Below, one piece after another: positions 57,239 through 64,000 of a DNA stretch of 64,000 nucleotides (its first letter is position 1; every line of letters starts with the position of its first letter). The DNA lies in contig NZ_BMIV01000006.1 in NCBI RefSeq assembly GCF_014642735.1, positions 124,001 through 188,000 on the forward strand. The letters run 5' to 3'. Origin of the DNA: Paracoccus acridae. GTDB taxonomy: Bacteria; Pseudomonadota; Alphaproteobacteria; Rhodobacterales; Rhodobacteraceae. The notes under the pieces are model-generated. The model saw nothing but the letters and a program-made list of their open reading frames with translations, did no database searches and was not told where the DNA came from. The position numbers and the translations under genes are program-made.

Positions 57239-58419
57239 TCTGGCGCAACATCGCCTCGAACTTCCTGACGCTGCTGATCGTGCTGCTGATCGCCGCGGCC
57301 GCGGCGGTGGCCTGGGGCAAGCACCAGTTCAGCGGGCCGGGGCCAAGTGCTGTCGCGCAATGCGTGCAGGTGGCGCCGGGGGCAAGCCTGAACGCGGTCA
57401 GCCAGCAGCTTGTGGAACAGGGCGCGATCAGCAATTCCTATGTCTTCCGGGCCGGGACGGATTATCTGGACCGCGCGCGCGATCTGAAATTCGGCAGCTA
57501 TCTGGTGCCGCCCCATGCCAGCATGGCGCAGATCGTCGATGTGATCACCACGGGCGGGCCCTCGACCTGCGGGACCGAGGTCGTGGTGCGGGTGGGCGTT
57601 CGGGAAAACACCGTGCTGTTGCGCGACATGAACCCGGACACCGGCGCCTTCGAGGAGATGGCGCGTTACAACCCCGCGACCGAGGAAGCCCCGCAGGCGA
57701 TCCTGGCGGCTGCGGACAGGCCCGGGGCGCGGCTGCGCGTGACCATGGCCGAGGGCGTGACCAGCTGGCAGGTGGTCGAGGCGCTGAAGGCCGCGGCTTT
57801 CCTGACCGGCGAGGTCGAGGACATCCCGGCCGAGGGAAGCCTTGCCCCCGATACCTATGAGGTCGAGAAGGGCAGCGATCGGTCTGCCCTGCTGGCCGAA
57901 ATGGCCCGGCGGCAGTCGGCCATCCTGGCGGCGGAATGGGAGGCGCGGCCCTTTGGCCTGCCCTATCGGACGCCCGAGGAGGCGCTGATCATGGCATCCA
58001 TCGTGGAGAAGGAGACGGGGGTGCCCGAGGAACGACCCCAGGTGGCCAGCGTCTTCGTCAACCGGCTGGAGCAGGGGATGCGGCTGGAGACCGACCCCAC
58101 GGTGATCTATGGCATCACGGGCGGGGAAGGGATTCTGGACCGAGGCCTGAGGCGGTCCGAACTGGCGGCAACGACGCCATACAACACCTATCGCGTGGAT
58201 GGCCTGCCGCCCACCCCGATCGCCAATCCGGGCCGCGAGGCGATCCGGGCGGCGTTGAACCCCGACAGCACGGACTATCTGTTCTTCGTGGCGGACGGAT
58301 CGGGCGGGCACGCGTTTTCGCGCACGCTTGAGGAACACAATGCCGCCGTGGCGCGCTGGCGCGAGATCGAGCGGCAGCGTGGCGCGGATGCGACCAGTCC
58401 CGTCCAGGGCGACGGCTGA
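57235..58419 (+). CDS. mltG: Endolytic murein transglycosylase MltG
   Basis: The 394-residue inner-membrane enzyme cuts nascent glycan strands. It has an N-terminal anchor (NFLTLLIVLLIAAAAAVA), a LysM-like domain and a YceG domain with the catalytic glutamate in ASIVEKETGVPEERPQVASV, followed by TDPTVIYG and TPYNTYRVDGLPPTPI. It is translationally coupled to fabF (ATGA), a frequent pairing of lipid and wall synthesis genes. Confidence 0.93.
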   Translation: MIWRNIASNFLTLLIVLLIAAAAAVAWGKHQFSGPGPSAVAQCVQVAPGASLNAVSQQLVEQGAISNSYVFRAGTDYLDRARDLKFGSYLVPPHASMAQIVDVITTGGPSTCGTEVVVRVGVRENTVLLRDMNPDTGAFEEMARYNPATEEAPQAILAAADRPGARLRVTMAEGVTSWQVVEALKAAAFLTGEVEDIPAEGSLAPDTYEVEKGSDRSALLAEMARRQSAILAAEWEARPFGLPYRTPEEALIMASIVEKETGVPEERPQVASVFVNRLEQGMRLETDPTVIYGITGGEGILDRGLRRSELAATTPYNTYRVDGLPPTPIANPGREAIRAALNPDSTDYLFFVADGSGGHAFSRTLEEHNAAVARWREIERQRGADATSPVQGDG

Positions 58420-58451
58420 CACGGCCCAAGCCGTTCAAAGGGTTTGACAAA

Positions 58452-58493
58452 GCCCGCCCTGCGCCGCAGCATTGCGGTCAAGGGGCGGGCTTT
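58452..58493 (+). terminator. Terminator after mltG
   Basis: GCCCGCCC (58452-58459) pairs with GGGCGGGC (58483-58490), enclosing the inner hairpin CCGCA (58464-58468) with TGCGG (58473-58477). TTTT follows. It closes the fabF-mltG operon. Confidence 0.8.
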
Positions 58494-58542
58494 TCCAATG
58501 GCGCGAACCGCGCCGGGCGCCGCCCTGGCAGGAGGATGCGCC

Positions 58543-58983
58543 ATGAAACTGTCCGACATGTTCTCGACCCTGGCCGAAAATGCCCGCACCTATGAAAAGC
58601 GCGTGGCCGAATGGCAGGACGAGATGAACAGCCGCAACGACGAGATGATGGCCAGCGCCCGCAAGTGGCAGGAAACGGCCATGCAGCGCCAGGACGAGAT
58701 GAACCGGCAGTTCCGGGGCTATTTCGAGGAAGCCGGCGAAAACGTCCGCAACCAGTGGCAGACGATGCAGACCGCCTGGGAGGAGCAGTTCCAGAAGATG
58801 CGCGAAAAGGGCGAGGAAATGCGTGCTGCCGCGATGAAGTCCGGGCATTTCCCCGAATGGGCCGAAGCCTACGCCGCGCAGATGGTGGGCTTTGCCCAGA
58901 AGATGCAGGACGAGGCCGCCAATGCCATCGCCGCCGCGACCGAGGCGAAGGGCAGCACGTCCAAGGGGACCAAGGACGTCTGA
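58543..58983 (+). CDS. Coiled-coil protein of unknown function (phasin-like composition)
   Basis: The 146-residue hydrophilic protein is almost entirely helical and rich in Glu, Gln, Met and Lys, with repeated amphipathic stretches (EKRVAEWQDEMNSRNDEMM, WQTMQTAWEEQFQKMREK). There is no signal peptide or membrane segment. Phasins bound to polyhydroxyalkanoate granules have this look, but I see no family motif. GGAGGATGCGCC precedes the ATG. It is the last bacterial gene before the gene-transfer-agent cluster. Confidence 0.6.
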   Translation: MKLSDMFSTLAENARTYEKRVAEWQDEMNSRNDEMMASARKWQETAMQRQDEMNRQFRGYFEEAGENVRNQWQTMQTAWEEQFQKMREKGEEMRAAAMKSGHFPEWAEAYAAQMVGFAQKMQDEAANAIAAATEAKGSTSKGTKDV

Positions 58984-59068
58984 CAGGCGAATCCCGCGCC
59001 CTGTCGGAGTGGTTTCCGGCAGGCGTTGCCCGGCAACATCCAAGGGTGTTGCGCAGGGTGTTGCAGGG

Positions 59069-59108
59069 GGTCAACCCTTTGTTCGGTTTTGCTAATTCCT
59101 GGTTGACC
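59069..59108. promoter_or_regulatory. Inverted repeat GGTCAACC/GGTTGACC upstream of the GTA promoter
   Basis: The perfect inverted repeat GGTCAACC (59069-59076) and GGTTGACC (59101-59108) has centres 32 bases apart, about three helical turns, and is followed by the palindrome GTGCGCGCAC (59109-59118). Both lie just upstream of the predicted -35 box. They are candidate sites for an activator of the gene transfer agent, such as a GafA-type protein; no binding motif is confirmed. Confidence 0.45.
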
Positions 59109-59129
59109 GTGCGCGCACCGGTTTAGCGA

Positions 59130-59158
59130 TTGACTTACCGAACGCCCTGGGGTAGAAC
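59130..59158 (+). promoter_or_regulatory. Predicted sigma70-like promoter of the GTA cluster
   Basis: TTGACT (59130-59135) and TAGAAC (59153-59158) are separated by exactly 17 bases. Transcription would start near 59165, giving a leader of about 100 bases before g1 that contains a terminator-like hairpin. Confidence 0.6.
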
Positions 59159-59183
59159 ATTTACATGCTGGGAAAAGTGGGCA

Positions 59184-59217
59184 AGCGGCCGGGGGGCGAC
59201 CTCTAGGGCCGCTTTTT
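59184..59217 (+). terminator. Terminator-like hairpin in the GTA leader
   Basis: AGCGGCC (59184-59190) pairs with GGCCGCT (59207-59213), followed by TTTTTC. It lies between the predicted promoter and the first GTA gene, so it would stop most transcripts unless termination is overcome. The upstream bacterial gene ends 200 bases earlier, so it may also shield the cluster from read-through. Confidence 0.7.
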
Positions 59218-59262
59218 CAGTTTTCGGCTCGTGCGGACAGGACACGAGGCGGGACAGTTTGC

Positions 59263-59682
59263 ATGAACGATATGAAATGGCGCGGGGTCGTTGATCCCGA
59301 AGGACCGTTTGCGGCCGGGGCAAGCCCTGCCCGGACGGACGTGAAGCCTGGTGCGAGTGCTGCGCCGGAGGTGGACCCGAACGAGGCCATCGCCGTCGCA
59401 GAAGGGTTGTTCTGGTCGTATGTCAAGGATTTGAAACGTCACGAGGCCGCGTTGGAGGCCCGGCAAAGCGGGGCCGTCGATCCCGCCGAGCTGAAGGAAG
59501 CCATGCAAACCGCGAAGGTCGTCCGCGAGGCGGTCGGTCTTCTGATGGCGGAAAGGAACAGGGTTGACAAGCTACGCAAGGATATCGCCGGAGGGGTCGG
59601 GGGCGGAAGCCTTGACCTTGACCAGGCACGAGATGAGATCGGGCGCCGCCTGGCTTGCCTCCGCCGCGCCGGAGGACGTTGA
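59263..59682 (+). CDS. Gene transfer agent g1, small terminase-like protein
   Basis: The 139-residue protein has a disordered N-terminus (Pro/Ala/Gly) and helical segments NEAIAVAEGLFWSYVKDLKRH and KLRKDIAGG. It occupies the first position of an RcGTA-like cluster, where g1 serves as small terminase recognising DNA for packaging. Direct sequence recognition is weak; the call relies on gene order. GAGGCGGGA lies upstream. The 3' end overlaps the large terminase gene by 50 bases. Confidence 0.72.
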   Translation: MNDMKWRGVVDPEGPFAAGASPARTDVKPGASAAPEVDPNEAIAVAEGLFWSYVKDLKRHEAALEARQSGAVDPAELKEAMQTAKVVREAVGLLMAERNRVDKLRKDIAGGVGGGSLDLDQARDEIGRRLACLRRAGGR

Positions 59683-60973
59683 CGAATTCCTGGGCGGGCT
59701 GTCGGAAAACGCGCTGATGGCGCTGCCCTGGATGTTCGAGTTCTGGGCCCTGGATCATCAGTTGCCCCCCGAGGGCGACTGGAAGACCTGGGTGATCATG
59801 GGCGGGCGGGGCGCGGGCAAGACCCGCGCCGGGTCCGAATGGGTGCGGCGGATGGTCGAGGGTCCGACCGCCGCCGCACCGGGGCGCTGTCACCGCGTGG
59901 CGTTGGTGGGCGAAACCTTCGACCAGGTGCGCGAGGTGATGGTGTTCGGCGAAAGCGGGATCCTGGCCTGTTCGCCCCCCGACCGCCGCCCCGTCTGGGA
60001 AGCCGGGCGCAGGCGGCTGGTCTGGGCCAATGGCGCCACTGCCACGGTTTATTCCGCGCATGAGCCCGAGGCGCTGCGCGGGCCGCAATTCGACGCGGCC
60101 TGGGCGGATGAGCTTGCCAAGTGGAAGAAGTCCGAGGATGTCTGGGACATGCTGCAATTCGCGCTGCGCCTGGGGGATCATCCGCAACAGGTGGTCACCA
60201 CGACGCCGCGCAACGTGGGGGTGCTGAAGCGGATCCTGGGCAATGCGTCCACGGTCACAACCCATGCGCCGACGGATGCGAACCGTGCCTATCTGGCGGA
60301 AAGCTTCCTGGCCGAGGTCGCGTCGCGCTATGGCGGGACGCGGCTGGGGCGGCAGGAACTGGATGGCGTGCTGCTGGACGATGTGGAAGGCGCGCTGTGG
60401 ACCACGGCGATGCTGGAAGGCGCGCGGGTGGAACGCGCGCCGAAGCTGTCGCGTGTCGTCGTCGCCGTCGATCCGGCGGTGACGGCGGGCAAGGCCAGCG
60501 ACGAATGCGGCATCGTGGTCGCGGGCGTCGTGGCCGAGGGCGAGCCGGGCAGCTGGACCGCCTATGTGCTGGAGGACGCGACGGTGAAGGGCGGGCCGCT
60601 GGATTGGGCGCGCGCCGCCATCGCCGCGATGGACCGCCATGGCGCCGAGCGTCTGGTGGCCGAGGTGAACCAGGGAGGCGACCTGGTGGAAAGCGTGATC
60701 CGGCAGGTGGATCCCCTGGTCCCGTTCCGTGCCTTGCGGGCAGGGCGGGGCAAGGGGCTGCGGGCCGAGCCTGTGGCGGCGCTTTACGAGCAGGGGCGGG
60801 TCAAGCACCTGCGCGGCCTGGGCGCGCTGGAGGACCAGATGTGCCAGATGACGGTGCGCGGCTTTGAAGGCCGGGGCAGCCCGGATCGGCTGGATGCGCT
60901 GGTCTGGGCGATCCACGAGTTGGTGATCGAGCCGGGGGCAAGCTGGCGGCGGCCGCAGATGCGGCGGTTGTGA
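59633..60973 (+). CDS. Gene transfer agent g2, large terminase
   Basis: The 446-residue packaging motor has Walker A GGRGAGKTRAGSEW, Walker B-like FDAAWADELAKW, and a C-terminal RNase H-like nuclease with VVAVDPAVTAGK and AEVNQGGDLV. It pumps host DNA into capsids in gene transfer agents. I took ATG 59633 as start; a TTG at 59564 would add 23 residues overlapping g1 further. The repeat copy E and a hairpin lie between it and the portal gene. Confidence 0.9.
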   Translation: MRSGAAWLASAAPEDVDEFLGGLSENALMALPWMFEFWALDHQLPPEGDWKTWVIMGGRGAGKTRAGSEWVRRMVEGPTAAAPGRCHRVALVGETFDQVREVMVFGESGILACSPPDRRPVWEAGRRRLVWANGATATVYSAHEPEALRGPQFDAAWADELAKWKKSEDVWDMLQFALRLGDHPQQVVTTTPRNVGVLKRILGNASTVTTHAPTDANRAYLAESFLAEVASRYGGTRLGRQELDGVLLDDVEGALWTTAMLEGARVERAPKLSRVVVAVDPAVTAGKASDECGIVVAGVVAEGEPGSWTAYVLEDATVKGGPLDWARAAIAAMDRHGAERLVAEVNQGGDLVESVIRQVDPLVPFRALRAGRGKGLRAEPVAALYEQGRVKHLRGLGALEDQMCQMTVRGFEGRGSPDRLDALVWAIHELVIEPGASWRRPQMRRL

Positions 60974-60977
60974 CAAG

Positions 60978-61027
60978 GCCGGGGGCGCTTCGCCCCCCGG
61001 ACCCCCAGAGGATATTTGGACCAGGAT
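60978..61027. repeat. Dispersed GATATTT palindromic element, copy E (inside the GTA cluster)
   Basis: CCGGGGGCGCTTCGCCCCCC is followed by GGACCCCCAGAGGATATTTG, nearly identical to copy D. It lies between g2 and g3, two genes expected to be in one transcript. Confidence 0.75.
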
Positions 61028-61028
61028 G

Positions 61029-61054
61029 AAAGGGCTGCCGAAAGGCGGCCCTTT
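61029..61054 (+). terminator. Hairpin between GTA g2 and g3
   Basis: AAAGGGCTGCC (61029-61039) pairs with GGCGGCCCTTT (61044-61054) over GAAA, 11 pairs with one G-T, followed by CTCGTT. The end lacks a long T run but the stem is strong enough to attenuate or stabilise the mRNA. Confidence 0.6.
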
Positions 61055-61076
61055 CTCGTTGGCATGGAGGCAAAGG

Positions 61077-62261
61077 ATGGCGTTTCGGTTGTTTACGCGG
61101 GAGGAGAAGCAGGCTCCTCCGCCAGAAAGAAAGGCCAGTGCGACCGGCCGTGTCGTGGCCCTTGCCAGCGGTTCGGGCCGGGCAGTCTGGTCGTCGCGCG
61201 ACACGGTCAGCCTGACGCGGGGTGGCTTTGTCGGCAACCCGGTGGGCTTTCGCTGCGTCAAGCTGATCGCAGAGGCGGCGGCGGCGGTGCCGCTGGTCTG
61301 CGAGGATCGCGAGCGGCGCTACGACATCCATCCGGTGCTGGATCTGCTGCGGCGCCCCAATCCGGGGCAGGGCCGGGCGGAACTGTTCGAGGCGCTGTTC
61401 GGGCAGATGCTGCTGTCGGGGAACGGTTACGTCGAGGCGGCGGGCCTGGGTGCCCAAGGGTTGCCCGAGGAGTTGCACGTCCTGCGGTCGGACCGGATGA
61501 GCATCGTGCCCGGCGCGGACGGCTGGCCCGTCGCCTATGATTATGCCGTCGGAGGGCGCAAGCACCGGTTCGACATGACGGGCAGTCCCGATCCGATCTG
61601 CCACATCAAGTCCTTCCACCCGCAGGACGACCATTACGGGTTGTCGCCCATGCAGGCGGCGGCGGTGGCGCTGGACGTTCACAACAGCGCATCGGCCTGG
61701 TCCAAGGCGCTGCTGGACAACGCGGCGCGACCCAGTGGGGCCATCGTCTACAAGGGGGTGGACGGGCAGGGGGTTCTGTCGCCCGAGCAATATGATCGCC
61801 TGGTCGGTGAGATCGAGACGAACCACCAGGGCGCGCGCAATGCGGGGCGTCCCATGCTGCTGGAAGGGGGTCTGGACTGGAAGCCCATGGGCTTCAGTCC
61901 CAGCGACATGGAGTTCCACGAAACCAAGCTATCAGCGGCGCGAGAGATCGCGCTGGCCTTCGGCGTGCCGCCGATGCTGCTGGGGATCCCCGGCGACGCG
62001 ACCTATGCCAATTACGCCGAGGCGCACCGGGCCTTCTATCGCCTGACGGTGCTGCCGCTGGCCACGCGGGTCGCGGCATCGGTTGCCTGGTGGCTGTCCG
62101 AGCATCAGGGCGCCGAGGTCGATCTGCGCCCCGACCCCGACCGCATCCCCGCCCTGGCCGAGGAACGCGACCAGCAATGGGCGCGGATCGGGGCCGCCAC
62201 CTTCCTGACCGATGCGGAAAAGCGGGCGCTTCTGGGCCTGCCGCCGCTGGCCGGGGCGTGA
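61077..62261 (+). CDS. Gene transfer agent g3, portal protein
   Basis: The 394-residue HK97-type portal forms the dodecameric DNA gate and docks terminase. Landmarks are NPVGFRCVKLIAEAAAAVP, FGQMLLSGNGYVEA, SFHPQDDHYGLSPMQAAA and AFGVPPMLLGIPGDATYANYAEA. The start MAFRLFTRE was chosen with GGAGGCAAAGG upstream; an earlier in-frame ATG belongs to the repeat element. Length matches GTA portals. Confidence 0.92.
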   Translation: MAFRLFTREEKQAPPPERKASATGRVVALASGSGRAVWSSRDTVSLTRGGFVGNPVGFRCVKLIAEAAAAVPLVCEDRERRYDIHPVLDLLRRPNPGQGRAELFEALFGQMLLSGNGYVEAAGLGAQGLPEELHVLRSDRMSIVPGADGWPVAYDYAVGGRKHRFDMTGSPDPICHIKSFHPQDDHYGLSPMQAAAVALDVHNSASAWSKALLDNAARPSGAIVYKGVDGQGVLSPEQYDRLVGEIETNHQGARNAGRPMLLEGGLDWKPMGFSPSDMEFHETKLSAAREIALAFGVPPMLLGIPGDATYANYAEAHRAFYRLTVLPLATRVAASVAWWLSEHQGAEVDLRPDPDRIPALAEERDQQWARIGAATFLTDAEKRALLGLPPLAGA

Positions 62262-62265
62262 CCCG

Positions 62266-62499
62266 ATGGAAGGGTCGCGTTTCGTCAAGGACAGCTTCGG
62301 CTGGCATGACCAGCGGTTCGAGGCCCAGGAGAGGATCATGGCGCTGCAGTTCGGCACCATGGAGAAGCGGCTGGAGCGGATCGAGGCGCTGATCGAGGGG
62401 CTGGAGCGGCGGCTGTGGATGACCGTCTATGGCGTCGTGGCCGTGATCCTGACGCAGGCGGTGCAGGGAATTTTGGAATTCGCGCCGAAAGGAGGGTGA
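62266..62499 (+). CDS. Gene transfer agent g3.5-like small protein
   Basis: The 77-residue protein has a helical N-terminal half (QRFEAQERIMALQFG, EKRLERIEALIEGLERRL) and one hydrophobic helix (WMTVYGVVAVILTQAVQG). Position between portal and protease matches g3.5 of the RcGTA cluster; its function is unknown to me. Starts 4 bases after the portal stop. Confidence 0.72.
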   Translation: MEGSRFVKDSFGWHDQRFEAQERIMALQFGTMEKRLERIEALIEGLERRLWMTVYGVVAVILTQAVQGILEFAPKGG

Positions 62500-62502
62500 C
62501 GG

Positions 62503-63030
62503 ATGGTTCCGGGACTTGAGGTGAAATTCGCGGGCGGTGCGCCGGTTCTGTCCGACGGCCAGGTGATCGAGGGCTATGCCAGCCTGTTCGGCCTGACCGA
62601 CCAGGGCGGCGACGCGGTGGCGCCCGGGGCGTTCCAGGCGTCGCTGGCGCGGCTGGCGGCCAAGGGCGACAAGGTGCGGATGCTGTGGCAGCACGACCCC
62701 GCCAAGCCCATTGGCGTCTGGGACGAGATCCGCGAAGACGAGAAGGGCCTGTGGGTCAAGGGCCGCCTTTTGCCCGAAGTGGCGCAGGCGCGCGAGGCCG
62801 CGGCGCTGATCCAGGCAGGGGCGATCGACGGGCTGTCCATCGGCTATCGTACGATCCGTGCGGAACGGGACAAGCAGGGCCGCCGCGTCCTGGCCGAGGT
62901 CGAGTTGTGGGAGGTGTCGCTTGTGACCTTCCCGATGCTGCCCGAGGCCAAGGTGGGCCGCAAGGAGGCGGACGACCTGCGAGAAGTGGCAGCGCTGTTC
63001 ACGGCAGCGGCGGAAGCCTTGCGGGTTTGA
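62503..63030 (+). CDS. Gene transfer agent g4, prohead protease
   Basis: The 175-residue HK97-type maturation protease trims the capsid scaffold. It shows IEGYASLFGLTDQGGDAVAPGAF, the histidine in MLWQHDPAKPIGVW and the serine region IDGLSIGYRTIRA followed by VELWEVSLVTFPM. GGAGGGTGACGG precedes the ATG. A palindromic hairpin follows before the capsid gene. Confidence 0.92.
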   Translation: MVPGLEVKFAGGAPVLSDGQVIEGYASLFGLTDQGGDAVAPGAFQASLARLAAKGDKVRMLWQHDPAKPIGVWDEIREDEKGLWVKGRLLPEVAQAREAAALIQAGAIDGLSIGYRTIRAERDKQGRRVLAEVELWEVSLVTFPMLPEAKVGRKEADDLREVAALFTAAAEALRV

Positions 63031-63036
63031 GATTGC

Positions 63037-63057
63037 GGTGCGTGCGAGGCACGCACC
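63037..63057. terminator. Hairpin between GTA g4 and g5
   Basis: GGTGCGTGC (63037-63045) pairs perfectly with GCACGCACC (63049-63057) around GAG. The arms are the same as at 24411-24431 (loop AAA). No T run follows, so mRNA processing or stabilisation before the highly expressed capsid gene is as likely as termination. The remaining 76 bases to the capsid start show nothing further. Confidence 0.6.
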
Positions 63058-63133
63058 CCAGGGGTTTGGGCCGCTGCGGCGGTCCGAAAACAGGGGCGGG
63101 TCGGCCCCGATCATCGCGATGAGGAGACAGACC

Positions 63134-64000
63134 ATGACCGAGGTGAAAGCCGCGGAAGGTGGCGGCACGGCCGCCGACCTGAAGGGGGCCATGATGGGGT
63201 TCGTCAGCGAACTCAAGGGCTTTCGTGACGACATTCAGAAGAAATTCACTGCACAGGAAGAGCGTATGAACATGCTTGATCGCAAGACCGCCATCCGTGG
63301 CCGCACCCCTCTGTCCGCAACCGCCGAGGTCGAGGTGCCCCACCAGAAGGCGTTCCACGCCTATCTGCGCAGCGGCGACGATGACGGCCTGCGCGGTCTG
63401 GTCATCGAGGAAAAGGGCCTGACGGTCGCCAGCGACGGCGGCTTCCTGGCCGCCCCGCAAGTCGCCGAGACGGTCCAGAACGTGCTGCGTTCCGGCGCGT
63501 CGCTGCGCAGGCTGGCCAATGTCGTGGCCATCGAATCCGCCAGCTATGAAGTGCTGGTCGAGAAGAACGAGATGGGCGCGGGTTGGGCCACCGAGGCTGC
63601 CGCAGCCGAGACGGCGCCCGGCCAGATCGAGCGCATCTCGATCCCGCTGCACGAGCTGTCGGCCATGCCCAAGGCCAGCCAGCGTTTGCTGGACGACGCC
63701 GCCTTCGACGTCGAGGCATGGCTGGCCGAACGTATTGCCGACAAGTTCGCGCGGTCCGAAGCCGCTGCCTTCATCACTGGCGACGGGGTTGCGAAGCCGA
63801 AGGGTATCCTGACCTATCCGACCGCGCTGAACGCCGCAGCGGGCACCAACAAGATCGGCGTGGTCGAGACTGGCACCGCAGGCGGGTTCAACGCGGCTGC
63901 CCCGGCCGATGCGCTGATCGACCTGATCTATGCCCTGGGCGCGGAATACCGGGTCAATGCCAGCTTCGTCATGAACTCGAAAACGGCAGCGGTCATTCGC
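63134..64000 (+). CDS. Gene transfer agent g5, major capsid protein (partial)
   Basis: The first 289 codons are present and the frame is still open at the window end. The N-terminal about 100 residues form a helical scaffold-like segment (LKGFRDDIQKKFTAQEERM) expected to be removed by the g4 protease, before the HK97-fold body with PHQKAFHAYLRSGDDDGLRG, GGFLAAPQVAETVQNVLR, MGAGWATEAAAAE and FARSEAAAFITGDGVAKPKG. These match RcGTA-type capsids. GAGGAGACAGACC precedes the ATG. Confidence 0.93.
   Translation, partial: MTEVKAAEGGGTAADLKGAMMGFVSELKGFRDDIQKKFTAQEERMNMLDRKTAIRGRTPLSATAEVEVPHQKAFHAYLRSGDDDGLRGLVIEEKGLTVASDGGFLAAPQVAETVQNVLRSGASLRRLANVVAIESASYEVLVEKNEMGAGWATEAAAAETAPGQIERISIPLHELSAMPKASQRLLDDAAFDVEAWLAERIADKFARSEAAAFITGDGVAKPKGILTYPTALNAAAGTNKIGVVETGTAGGFNAAAPADALIDLIYALGAEYRVNASFVMNSKTAAVIR

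Noticed and set aside
59263..64000. Ordinary prophage
   Set aside because: No integrase, repressor or attachment repeats in view, and the gene order g1-g2-g3-g3.5-g4-g5 with these proteins matches gene transfer agents; only the rest of the cluster, outside the window, could overturn this.

Overview
The window is dense, high-GC chromosomal DNA with short intergenic gaps, many ATGA stop/start overlaps and mostly TGA stops. An alphaproteobacterium of the Rhodobacteraceae/Paracoccaceae is suggested by the atpI-B-E-F'-F order, a fabA-fabB-fabI operon, a single LolC/E-type permease, DUF1489, a VPLPA-type sorting tail and an RcGTA-like capsid cluster. A Paracoccus-like genus is my best inference, not proven. 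No IS element, CRISPR array or integrase gene was seen.

Layout. 1-8.1 kb: 3' end of purK, a Nudix hydrolase, radA-cvpA-purF (minus), a lipoprotein-release transporter lolC/E-lolD, a haem-c lipoprotein, a PAP2-like protein and an alpha/beta hydrolase. 8.1-13.6 kb: fabA-fabB-fabI for unsaturated fatty acid synthesis, gshB, an Lrp/AsnC regulator and trxB. 13.6-30.7 kb: an erythritol-type polyol island. A leftward ABC transporter operon (DUF2291 protein, ATPase, permease, binding protein) diverges from eryA-eryB-eryC-Fe-ADH-eryD. A transketolase then diverges from a DeoR regulator, a tpi paralogue (eryH), an rpiB paralogue (eryI), fructose-bisphosphatase and class II aldolase. Together these would import a C4 polyol, convert it to D-erythrose-4-phosphate and recycle it through transketolase, FBPase and aldolase. 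30.7-38.4 kb: an SDR, small exported proteins, an ABC-F ATPase, a MipA-like protein, a VPLPA-CTERM protein, tRNA-Gly(CCC), DUF1489 and trigger factor.

38.4-48 kb: a leftward, translationally linked selenium/formate operon: fdhG (in-frame UGA read as selenocysteine), fdhH, fdhI, fdhE, selA, selB, selC and a 128-codon unknown gene. The most striking observation is that selC (tRNA-Sec) lies wholly inside the 3' end of the selB reading frame on the same strand. It occupies exactly 32 sense codons, and the selB stop comes only after the tRNA and overlaps the next start codon. Excising the tRNA would therefore remove the selB stop. selD and fdhD are not in the window.

48-59 kb: tRNA-Leu(UAG), a pseudouridine catabolic operon (ArsR regulator, psuK, psuG), the F0 operon of ATP synthase, an OmpA-type lipoprotein, endonuclease III, an adenosine-kinase-like PfkB protein, fabF-mltG and a coiled-coil protein. 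59-64 kb: the head module of a gene transfer agent (g1 small terminase, g2 large terminase, g3 portal, g3.5, g4 protease, g5 capsid, cut by the window end). It is preceded by a sigma70-like promoter and a terminator-like hairpin, with two further strong hairpins between genes. A dispersed GC-rich palindromic element ending in GATATTT occurs five times in intergenic positions.
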